A stretch of DNA of 64,000 nucleotides from contig NZ_JAHNZZ010000001.1 in assembly GCF_019039215.1 (NCBI RefSeq), positions 2,662,187 to 2,726,186 on the forward strand, written 5' to 3'. The first letter of the stretch is position 1. Every line of letters starts with the position of its first letter. The notes under the pieces were generated by a model. The model worked only from the letters and a program-made list of their open reading frames with translations, had not been told where the DNA came from and made no database searches. The stretch is from Bacillus sp. FJAT-29790. Lineage in GTDB: Bacteria; Bacillota; Bacilli; Bacillales; Cytobacillaceae. Both the position numbers and the translations under genes were made by a program. Positions 7,924 through 15,741 of this stretch are shown here, piece after piece.

Positions 7924-8430
7924 CTATAGTTTGGAAATATTCTCTATAAGTTCTATCAGTTTTTTCTTTGTCGTTGGACCTACAAATCTCTCAACAATTA
8001 TCCCGTTTTTATCAATTATAAGCGTATCCGGCTGGCCGATTACGCTGTATTCTTTTGATACGTCTTCTTTTGTATCTAGTAAATAAGGCAATTTAGAGTT
8101 GGTCTCCTTGATATATTTCTCTATTCGCTTCGATGATTCGCCTTTAGCGATCAGCAAAAGTTCCGCATCCTTGTATTCTGCCGCGAATGCTTCTAACTCT
8201 GGTGCCTCATCGATACATGGCTGGCACCAAGTAGCAAAGAAGTTTAAAACAACGACCTTCCCTTTATAGTCAGATAACTGATATTCCATCCCATAAATAT
8301 CCTTCAGGTTAAAATCAATTGCCTCATCCCCAGGATTTGCGGACACTTTTCCGCTTAATCCATTCACTAGGATTCCGATAACACCTGTAACAATGACGAT
8401 CACTATGAGAGGTATGAGCCTTTTTCTCAT
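7924..8430 (-). CDS. ccmG: Membrane-anchored thiol-disulfide reductase, CcmG/ResA type
   Basis: A 168-residue redoxin with an N-terminal membrane anchor (about 5-24) and an extracytoplasmic thioredoxin fold (about 33-168). The active site is WCQPC (Cys69, Cys72) in LNFFATWCQPCIDEAPEL. CcmG and ResA keep the haem-binding cysteines of apocytochromes reduced. ResA is the name in Bacillus System II; here the position between ccmD and nrfH argues for the CcmG role of System I. The start ATG follows AGGTGAGAAA. It would have to do much of the apocytochrome reduction because the CcmH of this operon lacks CxxC. Confidence 0.85.
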   Translation of the reverse strand: MRKRLIPLIVIVIVTGVIGILVNGLSGKVSANPGDEAIDFNLKDIYGMEYQLSDYKGKVVVLNFFATWCQPCIDEAPELEAFAAEYKDAELLLIAKGESSKRIEKYIKETNSKLPYLLDTKEDVSKEYSVIGQPDTLIIDKNGIIVERFVGPTTKKKLIELIENISKL

Positions 8431-8442
8431 TTTCTCACCTAC

Positions 8443-8577
8443 TTATTTTGATTCTGACTGCCAATCTTCAATCAACTGAATCTCTTTTTTTAGCTCCTTT
8501 TGGCGTTTGCCGAGAATAAAGATATATCCTGCCAATAAGCCCCATATGACTGAGTAAGCCATAAATAAATATTGCAT
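8443..8577 (-). CDS. ccmD: Haem exporter small protein CcmD
   Basis: A 44-residue protein too short for routine gene finding: start ATG at 8575-8577 behind AGGAGGCGGAAATA, stop at 8443-8445. The sequence is one membrane helix (MQYLFMAYSVIWGLLAGYIF) followed by a charged cytoplasmic tail with KRQKELKKEI, the standard CcmD pattern. It lies directly downstream of ccmC, its usual position. In System I, CcmD binds the CcmABC complex and helps release haem-loaded CcmE. Assignment rests on size, topology and position rather than strong sequence motifs. Confidence 0.85.
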   Translation of the reverse strand: MQYLFMAYSVIWGLLAGYIFILGKRQKELKKEIQLIEDWQSESK

Positions 8578-8595
8578 TATTTCCGCCTCCTATTT

Positions 8596-9306
8596 TCAAC
8601 TTGCTAGTTTTTCAATCACTTTCATTTTTGCCTTTTTGACAGTTAGCCGCATTTTTTCAATTTCGGTCCCTTTGCGCATCAAGAAAATATAAAGTAAAGT
8701 GATCGTACCGATGCAGAATAATAGGGTAATCAGCATGTCTGGCTCAATTCCCCCGCCTTTCTGATTCTTCCCATCTCCGAACACAACCGGGTGCAGCTTC
8801 GTGTTCCACCAGCGGATCGCCATGAAAACGATAGGGACATTGATACAGCCAATGATCCCAAAGACGGCGGATAGTTTAGCAATCTTTTCCCATGAGCCTT
8901 CCATTTTACGAACGAACAAATAAGCGACATAAATAAACCAAAGAATTAAGGTTGTTACTAATCTAGGCTCCCAAGTCCACCACGTGTTCCAAGCGGATTT
9001 CCCCCAAATCATTCCTGTTACGAGCGCGATTGTTGTAAAAAGCACGCCTATTTCTGCCGAAACACCCGCCTTAATAAAGTGGGATTCAGTCGGTTTTTTT
9101 AAAGTTAAAATACTATAAAAGCCGACAACAAAGAATGCTAAGAAGGCTACCCATGCAGAGCCGACATGAAAGTAAAATATTTTCTGGGTTACACCCATTT
9201 GTTTTTCAACCGGTGACCAGATAAAAACTAAATATAAAGCAATGAACACGGCCGGCACGAGAATCATATAAAGAATACGGTCAATCATGGCTGACGGTTG
9301 TTTCAT
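8596..9306 (-). CDS. ccmC: Haem-handling membrane protein CcmC
   Basis: A 236-residue six-helix protein of the HHP (haem handling) family. The tryptophan-rich WWD-type motif reads WGKSAWNTWWTWEPRL (101-116), followed by the conserved outward-facing histidine at 172 (NTKLHPVV) and preceded by His47 (FYFHVGSAW); these two histidines ligate haem in CcmC. CcmC, with CcmA, B and D, loads haem onto CcmE. The start codon overlaps the ccmB stop by one base (TAATG), showing translational coupling. A CcsA-type protein of System II is excluded by length and by the CcmABCD neighbourhood. Confidence 0.93.
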   Translation of the reverse strand: MKQPSAMIDRILYMILVPAVFIALYLVFIWSPVEKQMGVTQKIFYFHVGSAWVAFLAFFVVGFYSILTLKKPTESHFIKAGVSAEIGVLFTTIALVTGMIWGKSAWNTWWTWEPRLVTTLILWFIYVAYLFVRKMEGSWEKIAKLSAVFGIIGCINVPIVFMAIRWWNTKLHPVVFGDGKNQKGGGIEPDMLITLLFCIGTITLLYIFLMRKGTEIEKMRLTVKKAKMKVIEKLAS

Positions 9307-9989
9307 TACGATCCCTCCATCAAGTATTCAAATAGAAAAAAGCAGGCTGCAAAAAACAGCAAGTCATACCCAGCCATAAGCTGCAGCCATGAGATGGCAT
9401 CCTGGATCCCGTCTTGGCCAAGGACAACCTTGGTCGCCTGGACAGCCGCGATCATCAGAGGGCTAAGCAGCGGAAGCAGCAGAACCGGAAGCAGCATCTC
9501 GCTATTTTTCGCATTGGCAGCTAGTGCTGCTAAGAATGTTCCAACGATGATAAATCCGAATGTAGCTGTAAAAACAATCAAGAGAAACCAGATAAAATAG
9601 CCATTAAATCGATAATCAAACAAGACGAATAACACCGGAATGCTGACCACCTGTACCGTTATCACAAGTACTAAATTAGCAATTACCTTACCAATGTAGA
9701 TACTAGCTGGGTCAATGGGTGCGATCATTAATCCCGTCAGGCTATCATTTTCTTTCTCTGCTAAAAATGACCGGTTCAGCCCAAGAATCCCGGAAAATAT
9801 CGTAATCACCCAAATCAAGCCCGGAATAATGGCCTTTATAGTATTATTAGTGGGGTCGAACGCAAAGCTGAAGATAAGAATGACGAGACTTGAAAAGATA
9901 ATCATCATCCCGATTGTCTGTTTTGATTTCAGTTCATTTCGTATGTCCTTACTAGCAATGACAATCGCATCTGCGAAAAGCGTGATCAT
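9306..9989 (-). CDS. ccmB: Haem exporter ABC permease CcmB
   Basis: A 227-residue polytopic protein of the CcmB family, with about six hydrophobic helices and the family segment GLNRSFLAEKENDSLTGLMI (positions about 71-90), followed by APIDPASIYIGK. It is the permease partner of CcmA in the ABC complex whose ATP hydrolysis drives release of holo-CcmE. Start and stop overlap ccmA by 4 bp (ATGA) and ccmC by 1 bp. Length matches the family (about 220). Confidence 0.92.
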   Translation of the reverse strand: MITLFADAIVIASKDIRNELKSKQTIGMMIIFSSLVILIFSFAFDPTNNTIKAIIPGLIWVITIFSGILGLNRSFLAEKENDSLTGLMIAPIDPASIYIGKVIANLVLVITVQVVSIPVLFVLFDYRFNGYFIWFLLIVFTATFGFIIVGTFLAALAANAKNSEMLLPVLLLPLLSPLMIAAVQATKVVLGQDGIQDAISWLQLMAGYDLLFFAACFFLFEYLMEGS

Positions 9990-10690
9990 GTTCCTCCCAC
10001 CGCCGCTTCATACCACTCTTTTAACGATTGCAAGCCTGCCTCTTGGTCAATTTGCTGACTTGTGATCACTCTCCCTTTATTTAGGACGGTCACCCGATCA
10101 CATACTCTCATCACCTGTTCAAAATCATGCGAGATTAAAAGAATCGAAATTCCTTTACTTTGCCTTTCCTTAATTAGGCTGTTCAGAAGATTAATTGCTT
10201 CCTGATCTAGGCCTGTATGTGGTTCATCGAGAAGAAGGACGTCCGGCTCTGCAAGCAGGACTCGGGCAATCGCGAGGCGCTGCATCATTCCTCTTGAAAA
10301 AGAACGGATTGGCAAATCTTTAAAATAATGGAGTCCCACTGCCCTTAACAGCTCCATCGCCCTTTTTTCAATATTTTTTACTTTGTAGAGTTTTCCATAA
10401 AACAGCAAATTTTCTAGTGGTGATAATGAAGAATACAAAAAAGATTCATGTCCTAAATAGCCAATCTTCTTTTTCAAAAGAAGTGATTTCTTCCTTGTTT
10501 TCTCCCCGTTCAGGCGTATTTCTCCACTTGTTGGCTGCATAAGGCCGGCAGCAATCTTAAAAAATGTACTCTTCCCGGCTCCATTCGGACCTATAATGGC
10601 TACACTCTCGCCAGCTCCCAAAGCTAATGAGAAGTTCCTCAAGATGATCTTATCGCCAATCATTTTTGTGATATTTTTCATTTCAAGCAT
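9986..10690 (-). CDS. ccmA: Haem exporter ATP-binding protein CcmA
   Basis: A 234-residue ABC ATPase with Walker A GPNGAGKST, signature SFSRGMMQR, and Walker B VLLLDEPH followed by TGLDQEA, and the switch histidine in LLISHD. The likely start is ATG 10690 with AAGAG about 10 nt upstream; a TTG at 10699 is the alternative. It is the motor of CcmAB. By sequence alone it could be any small ABC ATPase, and its identity comes from lying 4-bp overlapped with ccmB. Confidence 0.9.
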   Translation of the reverse strand: MLEMKNITKMIGDKIILRNFSLALGAGESVAIIGPNGAGKSTFFKIAAGLMQPTSGEIRLNGEKTRKKSLLLKKKIGYLGHESFLYSSLSPLENLLFYGKLYKVKNIEKRAMELLRAVGLHYFKDLPIRSFSRGMMQRLAIARVLLAEPDVLLLDEPHTGLDQEAINLLNSLIKERQSKGISILLISHDFEQVMRVCDRVTVLNKGRVITSQQIDQEAGLQSLKEWYEAAVGGT

Positions 10691-10789
10691 ATGATCCAAC
10701 TCTTTCTGTCAGAGGTTGTTAATATAGTGTTCATGGCTGTATTTTTTGTTTAGGCTCATTTCAAGTAAATTGTTGCTTTATAGCTAAAG

Positions 10790-10905
10790 TATTTCACTGC
10801 ATCATGAACCCCTTATGAGACCCGCTTTTTCCTTTTCGGGGAGTTTTCTGGACTCATGAATTCCTTTAGACTGAAAACTCTTTTTCTAAATGACTAGTAC
10901 AGTAT
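10790..10905. repeat. Short 52-bp-period repeat (about two units) in the ccmA upstream gap
   Basis: TCATGAA occurs at 10802 and 10854, exactly 52 bp apart, each at the start of a unit with a small dyad and a T-rich stretch. Flanks TTGTTGCTTTATAGC (left) and TTAAAAGCAA (right) are inverted relative to each other and match the flanks of the six-unit array at 27469. The remainder of the 10691-10948 gap shows nothing else. Confidence 0.6.
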
Positions 10906-10948
10906 TAAAAGCAATAATGTATAAAAAAGGAACAGTATGGTGAAGGTT

Positions 10949-11293
10949 CTATGTGAATCGAAGCAGATCACTTTTTACATTTTCAAGATGCTTCTTGTAT
11001 TCCTCAAGGCTTTTGACATATTGCTCTTCCGCCATTTCACCCTGTTTCTTCTGCATCTCCAGCCGGGTTATTTGCTCTTCAATGACGGCTTTTTTCTTTA
11101 GTAACAGCTGAAACTGCTTTTCATCTGTATCTGGCTCTTGCTTCTGCAAAAGCTTTCGACTTCTAACTATTCCAATGACAACGACCACGAGCAAAAAAAT
11201 CAGCATAACATGAGGATCAAGCTTATTTAGGAATGGCGTCTCAAGCCAAAACGATACAAGCCAATCTGGATGGAGCGGCGGGACATCAATCAT
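10949..11293 (-). CDS. Small membrane protein with coiled-coil tail, ccm cluster
   Basis: A 114-residue protein I do not recognise. One membrane helix (about 27-45, HVMLIFLLVVVVIGIVRSRK) is preceded by a short extracytoplasmic segment rich in Pro and Trp and followed by a cytoplasmic coiled coil (about 60-114) with EEQITRLEMQKKQGEMAEEQ. The end resembles the short C-terminal motif of SHOCT-type domains (GEMAEEQYVKSLEEYKKHL). Its start overlaps the stop of the CcmI-like gene by 4 bp (ATGA), so it belongs to the ccm transcript. A scaffold or partner for CcmF/CcmH is a reasonable inference, not shown. Confidence 0.7.
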   Translation of the reverse strand: MIDVPPLHPDWLVSFWLETPFLNKLDPHVMLIFLLVVVVIGIVRSRKLLQKQEPDTDEKQFQLLLKKKAVIEEQITRLEMQKKQGEMAEEQYVKSLEEYKKHLENVKSDLLRFT

Positions 11294-11661
11294 TCTTTGA
11301 TCCTGCCCTTCTGCTTGCGGAGCTTATTTAACTCGGCTAATATTTCACGCTCGATTTCATCAGCTTCGGCTTTACTTTTTGACTCGTCTGTTATTCCTTT
11401 ATTCCCCATTTTCATATAGTCTGCTGCAAGAAGTTGATAACGCTTTTTCAACGTTTGAAAGTCATCCTCGGAAATTTTCTTCATAAGAAAATCCATTTCA
11501 AGCTCATTTACAGTTGCATAAATCATCTCTAATGGCAGTTCAAGCTCATTTCCATCAACGGCTGCCAGCGTATTTCCCTCACCGCTGAAAAAAGGAGCAA
11601 CAATAAAATAAAAACAAGTAATAATAACAATGGAACCTCCGAGTAAAAATAAATAATCCAT
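11290..11661 (-). CDS. CcmI-like membrane protein
   Basis: A 123-residue protein. The start is ATG 11661 with AAGGAGCGATCAAT upstream; the frame is open for 32 more codons but those have no ribosome binding site. One N-terminal membrane helix (about 3-22) precedes a cytoplasmic helical domain with ELEMDFLMKKISEDDFQTLK and a charged tail. The pattern 'two-helix domain with xISEDDFxxLKxRY' is like the N-terminal part of CcmI (CycH), the System I apocytochrome chaperone, but the TPR chaperone half is missing. Position between ccmH and ccmA agrees with a CcmI-like role; this is a tentative call. Confidence 0.6.
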   Translation of the reverse strand: MDYLFLLGGSIVIITCFYFIVAPFFSGEGNTLAAVDGNELELPLEMIYATVNELEMDFLMKKISEDDFQTLKKRYQLLAADYMKMGNKGITDESKSKAEADEIEREILAELNKLRKQKGRIKE

Positions 11662-11787
11662 ATTGATCGCTCCTTGGTTTAGAGGTGGGAGGTCAGGGTT
11701 GAGATTGGGGGAAACCAGTGAATACACCGATTTCCTTTTTCCCTTCCTTGCTCTCAACCTTATTTTCCTTTAAACTTTCATACTACG

Positions 11788-12306
11788 TTAAAAATGCTTA
11801 CGCCTTTCCTCTTCAAAGGTTATTTCAATTATTTCTCGCTCTGTTTCAGTTATCTCTTTTTCTTCAATAGGTATCGAACACGATTCCGCATTTTTGTTTG
11901 TCAGTTTCTTGATTCCAAAACCGACAACAAACGCGCCAAATAAAAAGCCAAATGCTGGGGCGACCCAAGCAATCAAATCGCTGCCTTTCGCGGCCGGTGT
12001 TCTTAAAGCAGCTTGGCCGTATTCATCAACATATGACTGCAGAATCTCACTCTCTGATTGGCCATTATTGAGAGCCTCCAAAACTTCTTCATAATAGACT
12101 TTTTTTACCGTACAAGTTGAGATATCATGATCAGCATGCCCTTGCATATCAAGCTGGTTAATTACAAATTGGAACTCTTTCGAATTGTAATCAAACACTG
12201 ATTTTGCCCTTGCTCCCTTATAATCAAAGCCGAGATCAATCACTATCAGGGAAACCGCGAACGTAATGGACCGTTTTAATAACTGCCTTCTAGTTAATGT
12301 CTTCAT
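11788..12306 (-). CDS. ccmH: CcmH/CycL-family protein lacking the CxxC motif
   Basis: A 172-residue protein with an N-terminal membrane segment or signal (about 12-28), a CcmH domain (about 45-105) and a C-terminal membrane helix (about 111-133). The family landmarks VYYEEVLEALNNGQSESEIL and YVDEYGQAALRTP are clear. At the place of the canonical LRCxxCQ the sequence is NQLDMQGHADHDISTC: both cysteines of CxxC are gone and only Cys65 remains in the domain. It therefore cannot reduce apocytochrome by the usual disulfide relay. Start ATG 12306 overlaps the ccmF stop (ATGA); a longer frame start inside ccmF has no support. A haem-lyase assembly role with CcmF is inferred. Confidence 0.8.
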   Translation of the reverse strand: MKTLTRRQLLKRSITFAVSLIVIDLGFDYKGARAKSVFDYNSKEFQFVINQLDMQGHADHDISTCTVKKVYYEEVLEALNNGQSESEILQSYVDEYGQAALRTPAAKGSDLIAWVAPAFGFLFGAFVVGFGIKKLTNKNAESCSIPIEEKEITETEREIIEITFEEERRKHF

Positions 12307-14282
12307 ACCCGAACACCCGCGTGTTGACCGCGCATTCGGAATGATGCAGTCGTTTTTCCCCCGATCAATGCAACAGCAGTCCCGATCATCATCAGAATAC
12401 CTCCTGCCCAAATCCAGCTAACAAAAGGATTAATTTTGACTACAAAGGTAACCTTCTCTCCGTTTTCCCATGAACTGAGCACAACGTAAAGATCCTCACT
12501 CCAATTCGTTTTTATCGCTACTTCCGTGGATGGCTCCGGCCAGGTTGCATAAAAGATCTTTTCCGGCTTGATCATTCCAGCACTTTTTCCTTTATAGGAG
12601 ACAGCGATATTAGCAAACACAATTCCATTGCCATTATTCGTTGTTTCAGACAGTTCTTGAAAGGTCAGCTCATAATGTCCGACTTTCATGCTTTCGCCTT
12701 TATTAACCGTCTTCATAACTTCTTCGGAGTACGCATTAGATGAGATCACACCGACAGCGATAAGCGCCACTCCAATATGAACGATATAGCCTCCATACCT
12801 GCGTTGATTTTTTCTTGTTAATTGGATCGCTGCTTTTATGAAGCCTTCCTTTGTCGCCTTTCGCCGTGCTTCCATTCCCCGCCAAAACTCAAGCACGTGC
12901 ACAGCGAACATAAATGCCGTAACCGTTAATCCGGTGATGGCGTATATGCCCCTCACCCCCGTTACCACAAGGATAATAGTAAATATGATGGCTACCAGCA
13001 GAGGGGCAAGGGTATTTTTTAAGAAGCGTTCAAATACCGCTTTTTGCCATGAAATGAGCGGACAAATGGCCATTAGTAAAAGGAGAGCCAGCATAATCGG
13101 CGCCATCACTTTATTAAAATATGGAGCACCTACGTTTACTTTCGTTCCGGTTACTGTTTCTGAGATCAAGGGATACATTGTTCCCCAAAAGACTGCAAAT
13201 GCGGCTGCGACTAAAATAAAATTATTTAACAGAAAGCTGCTTTCCTTTGAAAAGTAAGATTCAATCGGCTGGCTTTCTTTTTTTATCAGATGATAACGGG
13301 TGGATACGACGTAAATGGCAAAGAGCATCATAAATGCCATAAAGACCAAGAAATAAGTCCCGAGATTGCTGTCACCAAACGCATGAACACTTGTTAAAAT
13401 TCCACTTCGCACAAGAAAGGTGCCAAATAGTGAAAGGATATAAGACAAAATGATCAGACTTAAATTCCAAGTTCTTAGCATGTTTTTCCGTTCTTGAATC
13501 ATAACCGAATGCAGGAATGCCGAAACGGTCAGCCACGGTAAAAAGGATGCATTTTCAACCGGGTCCCAAGCCCAGTATCCACCCCAGCCTAGCTCAAGAT
13601 AAGCCCACCAGCCGCCAACGATGTTACCGATCGTCAAGAACAGCCATCCCGTCAATGTCCAGCGTCTCGTTAATTTAATCCACTGGGCATCCATCTTTTT
13701 CATCAGCAGCGCAGCAATGGCGTAGGCAAAAGGAACAGCCAAACCGACGTAGCCCATATAGAGAGTGACAGGATGGATGACCATGCCAGGGTTTTGGAGC
13801 ATCGGATTCAATCCTTTTCCATCGACAGGTATTGTCTCCGTCATCTCAAATGGGTTCGCATTTAAGACCATGACAATATAGAAAAATAGCTGATTTACGA
13901 CTAAAATATTTGAAACATATGGAATCATAATGTTTTGTTTCTTCTTATTTAGAACAATAATGGCTGCATAAATGCTTAATAAAAACGTCCAAAGTAATAA
14001 CGATCCTGCGTTTCCTGCCCAAAAAGCTGCTAACTTATATACGAGTGGAAGCTGCAGATTTGTATAGGCAGCTACATACTTATATTGAAACTGGCTCGTA
14101 CCGAGTATATAGAATAAAAGGAATGCGGAGATGCTCGTCACGAATGCAAGGGATAAGACCCCTCCACGTGCACTTTCCAGCCATTTTGGGTTCTTTGTTT
14201 TTAAGCCGATGATGTTAGCAGCTAATGAGTACAAGGAAATGACGATGCCTAGTATGAGTGAGATATTTCCGATTAAATACAT
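12303..14282 (-). CDS. ccmF: Cytochrome c haem lyase subunit CcmF (NrfE-like)
   Basis: A 659-residue, roughly fifteen-helix haem-handling protein. The WWD motif is WGGYWAWDPVENASFLPW (233-250), flanked by His170 (GMVIHPVTLYMG) and a further His at about 261 (AFLHSVMIQ). The large C-terminal extracytoplasmic segment (about 520-620) is typical of CcmF. CcmF takes haem from CcmE and attaches it to CxxCH cysteines. The only CcmF/NrfE homologue in the window, so if no other exists it must also serve the CxxCK haem of NrfA, a job E. coli gives to NrfEFG. Overlaps ccmH by 4 bp. Confidence 0.95.
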   Translation of the reverse strand: MYLIGNISLILGIVISLYSLAANIIGLKTKNPKWLESARGGVLSLAFVTSISAFLLFYILGTSQFQYKYVAAYTNLQLPLVYKLAAFWAGNAGSLLLWTFLLSIYAAIIVLNKKKQNIMIPYVSNILVVNQLFFYIVMVLNANPFEMTETIPVDGKGLNPMLQNPGMVIHPVTLYMGYVGLAVPFAYAIAALLMKKMDAQWIKLTRRWTLTGWLFLTIGNIVGGWWAYLELGWGGYWAWDPVENASFLPWLTVSAFLHSVMIQERKNMLRTWNLSLIILSYILSLFGTFLVRSGILTSVHAFGDSNLGTYFLVFMAFMMLFAIYVVSTRYHLIKKESQPIESYFSKESSFLLNNFILVAAAFAVFWGTMYPLISETVTGTKVNVGAPYFNKVMAPIMLALLLLMAICPLISWQKAVFERFLKNTLAPLLVAIIFTIILVVTGVRGIYAITGLTVTAFMFAVHVLEFWRGMEARRKATKEGFIKAAIQLTRKNQRRYGGYIVHIGVALIAVGVISSNAYSEEVMKTVNKGESMKVGHYELTFQELSETTNNGNGIVFANIAVSYKGKSAGMIKPEKIFYATWPEPSTEVAIKTNWSEDLYVVLSSWENGEKVTFVVKINPFVSWIWAGGILMMIGTAVALIGGKTTASFRMRGQHAGVRV

Positions 14283-14302
14283 GATGTCGCCCGCCTGTCT
14301 AA

Positions 14303-14749
14303 TTAGTTCTGCTTATTTTCATTCATCTCTTTATGCATCTTCGAGTCATAGTTTTCTACGTCTTCTCCTTCATACTTGGAAGGGCATTTTGTTTGAACCT
14401 TTTCCGCTTCAAACACGCCATTTTCCTTTAAAAATCCTTCGACAATCACAATGACATCCTCCGAAAAATTATCTGGCTTCACACCCATATAACGGATGGG
14501 AAGAGAAGCCCCGCTTTCTTCGGAAATTTCAAACTTCAATTCAATTTTGTCTGCATTCCAATCAATTGAGTCCTGCTTTAATAACCCTTGCGTCATTATG
14601 TATTCATCCTTTAAGGAATCCTTCTTATTTAGCAATTCCTCTATCGTAACTTCCTTGCTGCCTGCGCTTGGCATAGTCGAAAAGAACATGATCATGATCG
14701 CAGCAGCGAAGAGAGATAAACCGAACATAATTTTTTTATTTTTAGACAT
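14303..14749 (-). CDS. ccmE: Haem chaperone CcmE, CxxxY variant
   Basis: A 148-residue protein: an N-terminal membrane helix (about 6-25), then an OB-fold domain (about 33-122). The haem-attachment motif is CPSKY (Cys122, Tyr126) where E. coli CcmE has HxxxY. Cysteine instead of histidine defines the CxxxY class known from archaea, Desulfovibrio and some other anaerobes. The core segments IMTQGLLKQDS and VIVEGFLKENGVFEA match the family. The ATG follows AGGAGGTAAATGA, directly after the stop of the preceding gene, so translation is coupled. It passes haem from CcmABCD to CcmF. Confidence 0.93.
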   Translation of the reverse strand: MSKNKKIMFGLSLFAAAIMIMFFSTMPSAGSKEVTIEELLNKKDSLKDEYIMTQGLLKQDSIDWNADKIELKFEISEESGASLPIRYMGVKPDNFSEDVIVIVEGFLKENGVFEAEKVQTKCPSKYEGEDVENYDSKMHKEMNENKQN

Positions 14750-15706
14750 TCATTTACCTCCTAGTTTTTTCAGTAGTTCGCTATATTCTTGTTCAGAGAT
14801 GCTTCCTTCAAGGAGCATTGCTCGTAAGCGTGATTTCTTTGCTTTGAATGCTGATGGTTTCTCGGGTTCTGTTCTATGTATCATCATTTTCTTTTTATTC
14901 AGGAAGAAAACGATCAGCAATGCCGAAATGACACTGAAGCCACCGACGGTTGAGATGATTACCCAGATAGGGATGGTTTCATTTTTCTTCACTGCTCCTT
15001 CACCATGGGTCGGATTGCCAGCCATTTCTTCCATTATTTCCATTGTCGTTTTTGATTCTGCGCGTTGATATTGAAGCTGGAACTCTTTTACCTCATTAGG
15101 CTTCATCCCTTGAATCTGATATAAGAACATATTCATGCCATAAGGATTTTCCTGGTGTGAATCGGCCTGAGGGTTTAATTTAAAGTTTTCAGTTTTTAAT
15201 GGTTCAAGAAAAACAACACTTACTAGACGGATATCTGCAAAGCTTTTAAATTGAAAGGAAAGCGTTTTTGTCTCACCGCCCGCTTTTATTTGCCCCGTAT
15301 AATATTCAATAACAAATTTATAAGCTTCTTGTGGCTGAATATCCTCGCTTGTTTCCCATGTAATCATGCTATTTTTTTCATCAATTTTGTATTCGATTTC
15401 GTTCATCTGGGTGAAATCGCGATTGTAGTCAGCAACAAAGCCGATTCGAAACTCGTCATCATTCATTGGAAGGGGAATTTCAATCTGGCCCTTTTTGGGT
15501 TTGTCGGTATTATTTATTAACGAACCATGATATCCAACTAGCAAGGATGGATGATCTTTCACTTTATCATTCGGGTGATTGGCGTATTCAGGCATGATTT
15601 GTATTTTTAATTCCTCCATCTTTAAAATAGGTGCAGCAAGAGAAAATCCCGGCATGCTAAGGATAAGGAAGGTAGCCCCTATTAAAGACAGGATTATTTT
15701 TTTCAT
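14750..15706 (-). CDS. Signal-peptide membrane protein of unknown function, first ccm operon gene
   Basis: A 318-residue protein I do not recognise. An N-terminal signal (1-24, cut after SLAAP-like sequence) is followed by an extracytoplasmic domain of about 225 residues with beta-strand character, one membrane helix (about 247-270, IPIWVIISTVGGFSVISALL), a short basic stretch, and a C-terminal SHOCT-like motif (LEGSISEQEYSELLKKL). It starts 7 nt after AAAGGATG and ends one base before ccmE, so it is the promoter-proximal gene of the ccm-nrf transcript. Candidate roles are haem or apocytochrome binding outside the membrane; no haem-binding CxxCH is present. Function unknown. Confidence 0.8.
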   Translation of the reverse strand: MKKIILSLIGATFLILSMPGFSLAAPILKMEELKIQIMPEYANHPNDKVKDHPSLLVGYHGSLINNTDKPKKGQIEIPLPMNDDEFRIGFVADYNRDFTQMNEIEYKIDEKNSMITWETSEDIQPQEAYKFVIEYYTGQIKAGGETKTLSFQFKSFADIRLVSVVFLEPLKTENFKLNPQADSHQENPYGMNMFLYQIQGMKPNEVKEFQLQYQRAESKTTMEIMEEMAGNPTHGEGAVKKNETIPIWVIISTVGGFSVISALLIVFFLNKKKMMIHRTEPEKPSAFKAKKSRLRAMLLEGSISEQEYSELLKKLGGK

Positions 15707-15741
15707 TGTTAGACATCCTTTCTTAGCGAATGCTTTTTTCG

